A DNA stretch of 64,000 nucleotides from Nocardia uniformis NBRC 13702 (GTDB lineage: Bacteria; Actinomycetota; Actinomycetes; Mycobacteriales; Mycobacteriaceae). Below are positions 51,561 through 59,504 of this stretch, in pieces; positions within the stretch are counted from its first letter, which is position 1; each line of letters starts with the position of its first letter. The position numbers and the translations under genes were made by a program. The notes beneath the pieces are model-generated. The model made no database searches and was not told where the DNA came from. It saw only the letters and a list, made by a program, of their open reading frames with translations. The stretch is from the NCBI RefSeq assembly GCF_001613345.1, contig NZ_BDCE01000051.1, positions 1 to 64,000 on the forward strand. Reading direction: 5' to 3'.

Positions 51561-53075
51561 TCACTCGCCGCGGGCGAGCAGTGCCAGCAGTAGTTCCGCC
51601 CGGACGCGGGCACTGTCCAGATCGCAATCCAGCAGGTTGGCACTGGTGGCGATGCGTTTGCGCAGCGTATGGCGGTGCACGCCGGTCGCCGCGGCCGCGG
51701 ATTCCCACTGACCATTGGCCTCCAGGAATGCCCGCAGCGAGGTCAGCAGTTCGGTGCCGTGCACCGCGTCGTAGTCGACGATCGGTGCCAGCACGGTCCG
51801 CCCCATGGCGTCCAGCACCTCCCGCGTGGCATCGATCGACAGCAGCGAGCGACCCGTCAGGGCGGCGAATTCCGTTGGCGCACCGCCTCGCTCGGCCATC
51901 GTGGCGGCGAGTCGGGCACTCGACACGGCTTCCGCGAGGGCGTGCACCCGATGCGGTCCACTCATACCGAGACGAACGAATTTCCGTACCCGACCTCGGG
52001 TTTCACTATGGAGTCGGGGTACGAACGCGGCGCTTGCGCCCGGCAGTACGCTCACCACCCGACCTTCGGCGAGATACAGGAACGGTGGGTACCCCGCACC
52101 GGTCACCACCTCGGCAATCGCCTCGTGCATGGTGGCCGCCGCCGCATCGGAATCGCATTCGGCCACCAGTACCCGAATGTGACCCTGTGCATCGGCCGCC
52201 TGTGCCAATTGCGCCCAGGCCGGGGCGGTGTCGACTTCGGCACCCAGTAGCAGACCCAGCGCGTGACTGTTCAACCGCTGTTGCGCGACCCCCAGCCGCG
52301 CGGGTTTCTCGTAGTCCAGGGCCAGTAGGGAATTCGCGTGGCCGAGCAGGATCTGATCGATATGCCCCAGCGGTTCATCGCGCAGCACCACCAGATCTCC
52401 ATGCGGGCGGCGGCCGATACCAATGCGCTGGTAGGTGATCGACATGCCGGTGGAATCGGTGTGCACACCGCTGGTCGCCGAAACCGCCAGGGCCGCGCGC
52501 ACCGCGCGCAAGCGCTCCGAATCCAGTGCGCGCGGCTGACTTCGGACGACCGCACCGGAACGATCGAGTACCAGCACCGTGGCCCCCAGCGCTGCCGCGA
52601 GTTCACGCACTATGGCCTGCGCTCCCGCTGTGATGAGTGCCCTGGTCATCCGCGGCTGGGCCCGCGAGGCGCGCAGCACCTCGTCGTAGCGCAGTTCGGC
52701 GATACGGGCGGCCACCCTTTTGACAATGGCCGCGAAGGGTGTCGGCAGCGGTACCTCGAAGAGCGGCAGTCCGATCTCGTCGGCCACCGCGGTGAGATCG
52801 TCCGGGATGCGCTCGTGGCCGAACCCGATACCGAATCCGAGCGCGGCCACCCCGCAGTCATCGAGCCCGCGCAGATAGGCCGCGCGTCCCGCGGCGGTCG
52901 AGGGCAACCGCATTCCGGTGGTGAGGACCAGCTCCCCGCCGGACAGCCATGGGAAGGGCTCATCGAGTTCGGTGGTGAGGACCACGTCGACGGTGCGATC
53001 CACCCCCGCGGCGCCGCCAGCGAGCCGAATCCCCAAATCGGATCGGGTCGATACCCAGCTGACCGGAAGCGTCAC
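51561..53075 (-). CDS. PucR family transcriptional regulator
   Basis: The 504-residue protein has an N-terminal PucR-like (purine catabolism) sensor domain (DEPFPWLSGGELVLTTGMRL, then LPLFEVPLPTPFAAIVKRVA), a central degenerate GGDEF-like part, and a C-terminal HTH_30 domain (ANGQWESAAAATGVHRHTLR, then KRIATSANLLD). PucR members such as GabR-like regulators in Corynebacterium and Streptomyces activate GABA or polyamine use. It lies between the aminotransferase and the semialdehyde dehydrogenase, divergent from the latter, so it likely activates both. The GTG start is at 53075. Confidence 0.87.
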   Translation of the reverse strand: MTLPVSWVSTRSDLGIRLAGGAAGVDRTVDVVLTTELDEPFPWLSGGELVLTTGMRLPSTAAGRAAYLRGLDDCGVAALGFGIGFGHERIPDDLTAVADEIGLPLFEVPLPTPFAAIVKRVAARIAELRYDEVLRASRAQPRMTRALITAGAQAIVRELAAALGATVLVLDRSGAVVRSQPRALDSERLRAVRAALAVSATSGVHTDSTGMSITYQRIGIGRRPHGDLVVLRDEPLGHIDQILLGHANSLLALDYEKPARLGVAQQRLNSHALGLLLGAEVDTAPAWAQLAQAADAQGHIRVLVAECDSDAAAATMHEAIAEVVTGAGYPPFLYLAEGRVVSVLPGASAAFVPRLHSETRGRVRKFVRLGMSGPHRVHALAEAVSSARLAATMAERGGAPTEFAALTGRSLLSIDATREVLDAMGRTVLAPIVDYDAVHGTELLTSLRAFLEANGQWESAAAATGVHRHTLRKRIATSANLLDCDLDSARVRAELLLALLARGE

Positions 53076-53280
53076 GCGCCGGAGTGTACATAGTGGTGAA
53101 TTTCCGGCCTCCGCTTATCCAATTCGGCAGCGTGCGCGGTGCGAGTTCCCGAGCAGACTGAAATCCGCCCCGCTGGAGGCGCCGCATTATGAGAACGACG
53201 CCACGACCAACGCGACGGTGACGCCCACCGGCGGCGCCCCGGGCATCAGCACCGCCTGAGCGACAGAGGAGAATCCGACA

Positions 53281-54729
53281 ATGCGTGACGTGGCTGAACT
53301 GCTCGCCACCGTGCCCACCGGACTGTGGATCGGCGGCGAGCAGAGCCCCGGCGTGGACACCTTCGCGGTCCACGATCCAGCGACCGGCGCGGTCCTGGCC
53401 GAGGTCGCCGATGCCACCGCCGCCGATGGGGCGCGCGCCCTCGACGCCGCCGTCGCCGCACAGGCGGGCTGGGCTGCCGCCCCCGCTCGGGATCGCTCGG
53501 AAATCCTGCGCCGCGCTTGGGAACTCATTCTCGAGCGACGCGATGACTTCGCGCTGCTGATGACCCTGGAGATGGGTAAGCCCCTCGCCGAGAGCCAGGG
53601 TGAGGTCACCTACGGCGCGGAGTTCCTGCGCTGGTTCGCTGAGGAGGCCGTTCGCGTCAACGGCCGCTACACCCACTCCCCCTCCGGGAACGGCCGCATT
53701 CTGGTCACCAAAGGGCCGGTCGGTCCGGCGCTGGCCATCACGCCGTGGAACTTCCCCCTGGCGATGGGCACGCGAAAGATCGCGCCCGCCTTCGCCGCCG
53801 GGTGCACCATGGTGGTCAAACCGGCCGCCGAGACACCGCTGACCATGCTGGCACTCGGCCAGGTATTCGCCGATGCCGGACTACCGCCGGGTGTGCTGTC
53901 CATCCTGCCGACCTCCCACGCCGCGCGACTCACCGATCCGATGTTCGCCGATCATCGGTTGCGCAAGGTGACCTTCACCGGCTCCACCGCGGTCGGCAGG
54001 ATCCTGCTCGCCCAATCCGCCAACCGGGTGCTGCGCACGTCGATGGAACTCGGCGGCAACGCGCCGTTCGTGGTGTTCGCCGACGCGGACCTCGATGCCG
54101 CGATAGCTGGCGCGATGGCCGCCAAAATGCGCAATAACGGCGAGGCCTGCACTGCCGCAAACCGTTTCCACGTCGATAACGCGGTACGGACAGCGTTCAC
54201 CGCGCGGCTCACCGAGCGGATGCGGTCCTTGCGGATCGGTCCCGGGCATCTGGACGATGTCCAGGTCGGTCCGCTGATCACCGCCGAACAGCGTGATTCG
54301 GTCGCCGACCTGGTGCGCGACGCGGTAGCCAAGGGTGCCCGCGTCACCACCGGCGGCGGGTACGCCCCCGGGCCGGGCTGGTTCTACGAGCCCACCGTGC
54401 TCGACAATGTGCCCGCCGACGCGCGCATCCTGCGCGAGGAGATCTTCGGCCCCGTCGCCGCCATTGCCGGGTTCGACGGCGAGGAAGCGGGCATTGCCGC
54501 CGCCAATGACACCGAATTCGGTTTGGCCGCCTACATTTACACCGCCGACCTGGGTCGCGCGCTGCGTGTCGCCGAGGCTCTGGAAACCGGAATGGTCGGC
54601 GTCAATCGCGGCATCATCTCCGATGTCGCGGCCCCCTTCGGCGGTGTCAAGGAATCCGGGCTCGGCCGCGAGGCGGGCACCGAGGGCATCGAGGAGTACC
54701 TGGAAACCAAGTACATCGCCCTGCCGTAA
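53281..54729 (+). CDS. gabD: NAD(P)-dependent succinate-semialdehyde dehydrogenase
   Basis: The 482-residue ALDH has a substrate-site start (GLWIGGEQSPG), ITPWNFPLAMGTRKIAPAFA, TFTGSTAVG (nucleotide fold), the Glu in MELGGNAPFVVF and the catalytic Cys in NNGEACTAANRF, and ends GREAGTEGIEEYLETKYIAL. This pattern is typical of GabD (SSADH) rather than aromatic ALDHs. It oxidises succinic semialdehyde made by the transaminase to succinate. AGAGGAGAATC precedes ATG 53281. It is divergent from the PucR gene, with 205 bases between for shared control. Confidence 0.88.
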   Translation: MRDVAELLATVPTGLWIGGEQSPGVDTFAVHDPATGAVLAEVADATAADGARALDAAVAAQAGWAAAPARDRSEILRRAWELILERRDDFALLMTLEMGKPLAESQGEVTYGAEFLRWFAEEAVRVNGRYTHSPSGNGRILVTKGPVGPALAITPWNFPLAMGTRKIAPAFAAGCTMVVKPAAETPLTMLALGQVFADAGLPPGVLSILPTSHAARLTDPMFADHRLRKVTFTGSTAVGRILLAQSANRVLRTSMELGGNAPFVVFADADLDAAIAGAMAAKMRNNGEACTAANRFHVDNAVRTAFTARLTERMRSLRIGPGHLDDVQVGPLITAEQRDSVADLVRDAVAKGARVTTGGGYAPGPGWFYEPTVLDNVPADARILREEIFGPVAAIAGFDGEEAGIAAANDTEFGLAAYIYTADLGRALRVAEALETGMVGVNRGIISDVAAPFGGVKESGLGREAGTEGIEEYLETKYIALP

Positions 54730-54749
54730 CCGACCGGCGTGGGACGACC

Positions 54750-54774
54750 GCGCCGCGGCATTCACCTGCGGCGC
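54750..54774. terminator. Candidate hairpin at the convergence of gabD and the DinB gene
   Basis: GCGCCGC (54750-54756) pairs with GCGGCGC (54768-54774), overlapping the last codons of the DinB-like gene. The stem is short but perfect; no T-run. Confidence 0.3.
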
Positions 54775-55274
54775 AACAGGACTCCACGGATGAACGCCGC
54801 CTGCCCGGAGTGCTGAATATCGTCATCGACGACGCTGATCAGTCGAACACCGAGGGTGACCGGCGGATCCCACCGGGTATCGACCACTCGGGGCAGATCC
54901 GCGTCGGTGAGCCCCGCGACATACTCGACCGTCCGCGCGTGCACGGCATCGTGATATCCCAGGAGCAGTCCCACCGAAATACCCTCCAGCGCGGCGACTT
55001 CAGCGGATCCGTGCCCGTACCCGGTGGCTTGCTCGTCGAACGGCAGCCCGAATCGCGCCGCCCATTTCTCCGAGGTCCACACCTGCTCGGTGCCCGCCGC
55101 ATCCGCGATGTGATCGTCCTGCACCCGGGTCAGATGCCACACCAGCCAGGCAATGGAATTGGCCTCCGGCTCCAGCCGCAGGCCCAATTCCTCCTCCGTC
55201 AACCCGGCGACCGCCCCATGCACGTTCTCCCGGATCCGCCCGAACGCGTCAACCAATAACTCGGCACTGGTCAT
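54762..55274 (-). CDS. DinB-like (DUF664-type) four-helix protein
   Basis: The 170-residue protein from ATG 55274 has the DinB/YfiT fold pattern: TSAELLVDAFGRIRENVHGA, the metal-site text IAWLVWHLTRVQDDHIADA (His ligand), YHDAVHARTVEYVAGL, then DIQHSGQAAFIRG with the third His. Such proteins are metal-dependent, mycothiol- or bacillithiol-transferase-like enzymes of unknown substrate. An alternative GTG at 55292 adds six residues. It may share a transcript with a tiny upstream ORF. Confidence 0.8.
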   Translation of the reverse strand: MTSAELLVDAFGRIRENVHGAVAGLTEEELGLRLEPEANSIAWLVWHLTRVQDDHIADAAGTEQVWTSEKWAARFGLPFDEQATGYGHGSAEVAALEGISVGLLLGYHDAVHARTVEYVAGLTDADLPRVVDTRWDPPVTLGVRLISVVDDDIQHSGQAAFIRGVLLRRR

Positions 55275-55323
55275 ATCCTGATCCAATGGCACGGCCACCG
55301 CGCTTATTCCTTGTTCGGCGCGG

Positions 55324-55425
55324 CTACCTGCCGATGGCGTAGAGCAGCCAGCCCAGCCATACGTGCTCGGGGGCACCGATCATGAATTGATACGCCGCGT
55401 TCGAGACTCCGTCGATGAAGTTCAC
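55324..55425 (-). CDS. Possible microprotein, 33 residues, membrane-associated
   Basis: A short frame from GTG 55425 to TAG 55324 reads VNFIDGVSNAAYQFMIGAPE, then HVWLGWLLYAIGR. GGAAGG lies seven bases before the GTG, and the C-terminal half could sit in a membrane interface. It is 50 bases upstream of the DinB-like gene and 67 bases downstream of the reductase gene, all on one strand. It may also be a gene fragment. The support is the ribosome site and composition only. Confidence 0.35.
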   Translation of the reverse strand: MNFIDGVSNAAYQFMIGAPEHVWLGWLLYAIGR

Positions 55426-55491
55426 GGCCGTGCCCTTCCGTCGGTTCCATCCGCCCCGTTGCCCTCGAAATCGGGACCGGCCAACCGGTCG

Positions 55492-56391
55492 TTACTGGTC
55501 AGCGCTCAGTTCCCCGACCAAGCGCTCCGTCACCGGGACCGCCAGACCGTGCCGTTCGGCCGCACGCAAGAGGGCACCGCCGATCGCGTCCAGTTCGAGC
55601 GGACGCCCAGCCTCGGCGTCGCGCTGCATCGACGATTTGGCCTGCGGCGGGAAGGCGTCGTAGCGGGCGAGGACCTCTGCCGGGTCGGCCGGACCACCGC
55701 ACGCGTGGCTGACGGCGGCCACCTCTTCGACCAGTGTCGCCAGCTCGCCGCGGTGCCGGGTGCGGATATCACCCACGGGAAGTCCGTGCCGGGTGGTGAG
55801 CAGGGCGAGTGGTGCGAGGAACGACATCTTCGCCCACAGGACCGCCACTTCGTGCTCGAGGACTCGCACGGACGGACCGGCAGCCGAGAGCGTCTCCGCC
55901 ACCGCGTCCAGCAGGACCCGGGGCACGACGTCGCCGGTCAGGTCGATCTCGGTGAACGGGCTTCCGTGCTCGACCACCCCGGGTGCGGTACGCGTCGATT
56001 CGACGCGAATGACGGCCGGGGCCACCCGATCGGGTCGGTAGCGAGCCCGCAGCAGCGCCGGGTGCTCTACACCATTGAGCAGCGGCACCAGCAGACCATC
56101 CCCCAACGCCGAGGGCGGCACTCGCTCGAGCGCCGTGTCGAGAGCCGTGTGCTTGACCGCGACCACACACGCGTCAACCGGTTCCCGCAGCTCGGTCACC
56201 GCCTCGACATCCGCCGTGAAGTCGCCGAATTGTCCACTGCGAACCCGTATTCCATCCACCCGCAGTGCCGCCGCCGTCTCCTCGCGGGCGAGGCAGATCA
56301 CCCGATTTCCCGCCCGGGCCAGCAGCCCGGCCAGCAATCCGCCCACGCCCCCGGGGCCCAGCACAGCAACCGTCGATCCATCGTTCGCCAT
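55492..56391 (-). CDS. 2-dehydropantoate 2-reductase family (ApbA/PanE)
   Basis: The 299-residue protein has the Rossmann motif VAVLGPGGVGGLLAGLLARA, the catalytic-site text VVAVKHTALDTAL, the Lys in VLWAKMSFLAPLALLTT, and a C-terminal helical domain ending with SMQRDAEAGRPLELDAIGGA. PanE reduces ketopantoate to pantoate with NADPH for coenzyme A synthesis; paralogues act on other 2-keto acids. ATG 56391 has AAAGGAA seven bases upstream. No other pantothenate genes are close, so the function is uncertain beyond the family. Confidence 0.85.
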   Translation of the reverse strand: MANDGSTVAVLGPGGVGGLLAGLLARAGNRVICLAREETAAALRVDGIRVRSGQFGDFTADVEAVTELREPVDACVVAVKHTALDTALERVPPSALGDGLLVPLLNGVEHPALLRARYRPDRVAPAVIRVESTRTAPGVVEHGSPFTEIDLTGDVVPRVLLDAVAETLSAAGPSVRVLEHEVAVLWAKMSFLAPLALLTTRHGLPVGDIRTRHRGELATLVEEVAAVSHACGGPADPAEVLARYDAFPPQAKSSMQRDAEAGRPLELDAIGGALLRAAERHGLAVPVTERLVGELSADQ

Positions 56392-56517
56392 AGCGCGCAG
56401 TTCCTTTCGCCGGTCGACCCCTGAAAAGGTGGCCGCCTCGACCTCAGTATGGCAGCGCCATTCCCGGCCGCCGGGACCCCACCGTGGCATCCGGAAGGAA
56501 GTGCCACGCGCTGTCGG

Positions 56518-57111
56518 TCAACGGCTGGGCGCGGCAAGGTCTTTCAGGTAGGTCGACAACGCGGCCTCGGTGGCCGCGGCCGCGCTGGGCGTGACCAGGA
56601 TGTGCAGGGCCATGCCGTCGATCAGGGCGTGCAGGCGGCGGGCTTCGGTTCCCGGGTCGCGGGTCGGGTGCAGGTGCGCGGTTTCGGCCAGGTACCGGCA
56701 GAGCTGTAGGCAGAGGTCGGCAATGGCCGTTTGGGCTGCTTCGGCGAGTTCGGCCAGGCGAGGGTGGGCGGGGGCTTCGGCAATGAGGGCGACGTTGACC
56801 CGCATTTCGGTGTAGCGCTGGTCATCTACGGGGAGCAGTTCCAACAGGATTCCCGTGACCAGGGCGTGGGGGTCCTGGATCGAGGTGTGGGTGGCGACGC
56901 GCTTTTCGACATTGGCGTGGACCAGCTGCATGGAGTAGGCGAGCAGATCGGCCTTGGTGGGGAAGCTGTGCCGCAGGGAACCGAGGACGATGCCCGCTTC
57001 GGCGGCGACGGTGCGCAGCGAGACCGCACTGACGCCGCTGCTGACAATGAGCCGCCATACGGCCGCGGCGACGTCCGCTTTGCGCTGTTCGTGATCGATT
57101 GTCTTCGGCAC
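56518..57111 (-). CDS. TetR family transcriptional regulator
   Basis: The 197-residue protein starts MPKTIDHEQRKADVAAAVWR with the HTH VSLRTVAAEAGIVLGSLRHS and a BetI-like C-terminal domain. It is divergent from the membrane-protein gene at 57186, with two inverted copies of an 18-base palindrome-like motif in the 74-base gap. It almost certainly represses itself and that gene. The ligand is unknown. Confidence 0.88.
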   Translation of the reverse strand: MPKTIDHEQRKADVAAAVWRLIVSSGVSAVSLRTVAAEAGIVLGSLRHSFPTKADLLAYSMQLVHANVEKRVATHTSIQDPHALVTGILLELLPVDDQRYTEMRVNVALIAEAPAHPRLAELAEAAQTAIADLCLQLCRYLAETAHLHPTRDPGTEARRLHALIDGMALHILVTPSAAAATEAALSTYLKDLAAPSR

Positions 57112-57120
57112 GATTCCATA

Positions 57121-57171
57121 TTAGCGCAACTGTGCTAGATTGAAGCCTTGTTGCTAGCACGATTGAGCTAA
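57121..57171. promoter_or_regulatory. Two inverted copies of an 18-bp TetR operator
   Basis: TTAGCGCAACTGTGCTAG (57121-57138) and, inverted, CTAGCACGATTGAGCTAA (57154-57171) agree at 15 of 18 positions. Each is itself near-palindromic (TTAGC...GCTAG). They fill the gap between the divergent TetR and membrane-protein genes, with centres 33 bases apart. Confidence 0.75.
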
Positions 57172-57185
57172 CAAGGGGTTGTCAC

Positions 57186-57776
57186 ATGCTCGAACTATTG
57201 GGGGAACACCCCGTTGCCGGAGTCATCCTGGCGTGTGAGGTCGGTTTGTGGGTACTACTCGGATCGGGCCTCGCGGTGCGCTACCTCGCACGGATGCGGA
57301 CGCTGAGTACCGTTATCCTGCTGGGCATTCCGCTGCTCGATGTGGTGCTGGTGATAGCCACCGCCATCGATCTGCGCAATGGCGCGACCGCCGATGCCAC
57401 CCACGGCCTCGCCGGGTTGTATCTCGGCTTCTCGATCGCCTTCGGCCCGACGATCGTCCGATGGGCCGATGCCCGCTTCGCCTATCGGTTCGCCGGTGGG
57501 CCGCCACCGGTCAAGGCGGCCAAGTCGGGCCCGGAGCGGCGGCGGTATCTGTGGAGGGAATGGCTGCGCGTGGTGAATGCCGCCGCGATCAGCTCTGTCA
57601 CACTGCTCGCCCTCGTACTGTTCATCGCCACACCCGCCCAGGAACCGACCCTCACGGGGTGGATCGGCCGCGTCTGGGTGATCGTCGGACTCTGGTTCGT
57701 CTTCGGACCACTCTGGGAATCGGGACGCCGGGACAAGGAACCCGCCGACAAGGACCGGGTCGATATCGGCCGGTAA
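57186..57776 (+). CDS. Membrane protein (YmcC-like)
   Basis: The 196-residue protein has five hydrophobic segments (GVILACEVGLWVLLGSGLAV, TVILLGIPLLDVVLVIATAI, GLAGLYLGFSIAFGPTIV, AAISSVTLLALVLFIA, VWVIVGLWFVFGPLW) and a long cytosolic loop with RRRYLWREWLR. This agrees with the YmcC family of Bacillus and actinobacteria, of unknown function. AAGGGG lies before ATG 57186. It is under the divergent TetR through the double operator, a layout often used for drug- or membrane-stress-induced genes. Confidence 0.75.
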   Translation: MLELLGEHPVAGVILACEVGLWVLLGSGLAVRYLARMRTLSTVILLGIPLLDVVLVIATAIDLRNGATADATHGLAGLYLGFSIAFGPTIVRWADARFAYRFAGGPPPVKAAKSGPERRRYLWREWLRVVNAAAISSVTLLALVLFIATPAQEPTLTGWIGRVWVIVGLWFVFGPLWESGRRDKEPADKDRVDIGR

Positions 57777-57797
57777 CGCGACCCGGTCCCGCTCGAC

Positions 57798-58787
57798 TCA
57801 GCCCTGGCGCACGAGCGGGCTCAGGGCTCTGCCCGCCAGTTCCAGCACGCCGGGCTCGTGCCCATTGGCGACCATATTGACGATCACGCCGTCGACACCG
57901 TGGTCGAGCACCCGCCGCTGGAGCTGCTCGGCCACATCGTCCGGGGTGCCGACGAATTGGCGGTCGGCCTGGCTGTCCGGTGACTGCGCAGGTACGCCCG
58001 AGAAATCCTGCGCGGCCTGCTTTTCCAGCAACTCCTGCTGCAACTTGCGGGCGCGGTCGCCGTCCTCGTCGATGATCACGAACGCCAGGAAGCTGGTTTC
58101 GAGGGTCTCCGGATCGCGACCAGCCTCCTCACAGCGGCGGTGCAGCGCCTCGACCTTGCCCGGCAGTTCGGACGCATTGCAGATGATATTGAGATGGTCG
58201 GCGAACCGGGCGGCCATGGCGAAGGTCTTCTTCTCCCCACCACCGCCGAGCATGATGGGCAGATCGTCACGAATGCGCGGCTCATTGAGGGCATCGCGGG
58301 TCCGGTACCACTTTCCGTCGAAGGTGGGCCGCTGTCCGCGCAGCATCGGCTGAATAATCCGCAGGGCTTCCTCGAGCCGCTGAAAGCGGTCGGTGAAGGT
58401 GCCGAATTCGTAGCCGTACCCGAGGTGTTCGAGCTCGAACCAGCCCGCACCGATGCCCAGCACCGCCCGCCCGCCGCTGACCACATCCAGCGTCGTGACG
58501 GTCTTGGCCAGCATTGCCGGATTGCGGTAGGTATTGCCGGTGACCAAGGTGGACAACTGAATTCGCTCGGTCGCGGTGGCGAGCGCGCCGAGCGCGGTGT
58601 ACGCCTCGAGCATCGGCTCATCCGGTGCGCCCAGCACCGGCAGCTGATAGAAGTGGTCCATCACGAAGGCGGCGTCGAATCCCGCGTTCTCCGCCGCCCG
58701 GGCCTGTGCGATCACGGACGGGAACAACTCACGCGGCGAGGTGGCATGACTGAAGTTCGGCATCTGGTATCCGAGGCGAATGCTCAT
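57798..58787 (-). CDS. LLM class F420-dependent oxidoreductase
   Basis: The 329-residue TIM-barrel protein starts MSIRLGYQMPNFS and has AENAGFDAAFVMDHFYQLPV, RIQLSTLVTGNTYRNPAMLA, GRAVLGIGAGWFELEHLGYG and the TDRFQRLEEALRII helix. These mark the F420-dependent subgroup of luciferase-like enzymes (TIGR03560-type). It transfers hydride between coenzyme F420 and an unknown substrate. ATG 58787 is supported by promoter geometry: the -10 element ends only about eight bases before it, so the mRNA is probably leaderless. Longer frames upstream run antisense to trpF and are rejected. Confidence 0.87.
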   Translation of the reverse strand: MSIRLGYQMPNFSHATSPRELFPSVIAQARAAENAGFDAAFVMDHFYQLPVLGAPDEPMLEAYTALGALATATERIQLSTLVTGNTYRNPAMLAKTVTTLDVVSGGRAVLGIGAGWFELEHLGYGYEFGTFTDRFQRLEEALRIIQPMLRGQRPTFDGKWYRTRDALNEPRIRDDLPIMLGGGGEKKTFAMAARFADHLNIICNASELPGKVEALHRRCEEAGRDPETLETSFLAFVIIDEDGDRARKLQQELLEKQAAQDFSGVPAQSPDSQADRQFVGTPDDVAEQLQRRVLDHGVDGVIVNMVANGHEPGVLELAGRALSPLVRQG

Positions 58788-58794
58788 GGGCCAC

Positions 58795-58825
58795 ACGCTA
58801 TGACCTGGAGTGCACTCCAAGTCAA
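58795..58825 (-). promoter_or_regulatory. MerR-type promoter with 22-bp palindrome
   Basis: On the minus strand TTGACT (58825-58820) and TAGCGT (58800-58795) are 19 bases apart, the long spacing used by MerR activators. Between them lies a near-perfect palindrome (58802-58823; core TGGAGTGCACTCCA is perfect). A start site seven or eight bases after the -10 falls on the ATG of the LLM gene. Confidence 0.65.
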
Positions 58826-58857
58826 CAGCTCGATACCGGGTTTGATTGACTGACCGT

Positions 58858-59463
58858 GTGACTGCCCCATTCATCAAAATCTGCGGCCTGAAAACCGAGG
58901 CCGATATCGACGCGGCCGTCGAGGCCGGTGCCGATGCGGTGGGATTCGTCTTCGCGCCGGGGAGCCCCCGCACCGTCGATGCCGCCACGGCACGGCGATT
59001 GCTCGAGCGGGTACCGGCTGATGTGCTCACCGTGGGCGTATTCCGCAACCAATCCGTCGCTGCGATAAGCCAATTCGCCGAGGGCAGCGGCGTGCGGGGT
59101 GTGCAGCTGCACGGCGAGGAGGGACCCGAGTACTTCGCGGCCCTGCGAGCCGCGGGCCGCACCCTGCTGCGAGCCACCGCCGAGCCCGTCCGGCGATGCG
59201 GGGAGTACGGCGAGGACCTCCTGCTGCTCGATGCCCCCGACCCCGGTTCCGGAAAGCCGTGGAACTGGGCATCGCCGCGGTTCGCCGCCCCCTCGGGCCG
59301 GTGGCTGCTGGCAGGCGGATTGCGTCCGGACAACGTCCGGGAAGCCCTGGAGGTGACGGGCGCGTGGGGTGTCGACGTATCCAGCGGTGTGGAGAGCGAG
59401 CGGGGCGTGAAATCGCCGGATCTGATTCGCGCCTTCATCGGGGCAGCACGCGGCCAGCACTAG
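58858..59463 (+). CDS. trpF: Phosphoribosylanthranilate isomerase
   Basis: The 201-residue TIM barrel has all TrpF landmarks: FIKICGLKTEADID (catalytic Cys in KICGLK), VGFVFAPGSPRTVD, VGVFRNQSV, GVQLHGEEG, LLLLDAPDPGSGKPWNW (catalytic Asp), LAGGLRPDNV and GVDVSSGVES. It isomerises N-(5-phosphoribosyl)anthranilate in tryptophan synthesis. GTG 58858 is preferred; a TTG at 58846 is in frame. No other trp gene is near. Many actinobacteria rely on the dual HisA/TrpF enzyme PriA, so a stand-alone copy is notable. Confidence 0.9.
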   Translation: MTAPFIKICGLKTEADIDAAVEAGADAVGFVFAPGSPRTVDAATARRLLERVPADVLTVGVFRNQSVAAISQFAEGSGVRGVQLHGEEGPEYFAALRAAGRTLLRATAEPVRRCGEYGEDLLLLDAPDPGSGKPWNWASPRFAAPSGRWLLAGGLRPDNVREALEVTGAWGVDVSSGVESERGVKSPDLIRAFIGAARGQH

Positions 59464-59504
59464 GCGGTAGCATCTAGAACGAACCTACTAGATGGAGGAT
59501 CGCC

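Noticed and set aside
57798..59438. Long minus-strand frame extending the LLM oxidoreductase by 217 residues
   Set aside because: The extra part lies antisense to trpF and past the promoter palindrome; LLM homology starts at the ATG at 58787.
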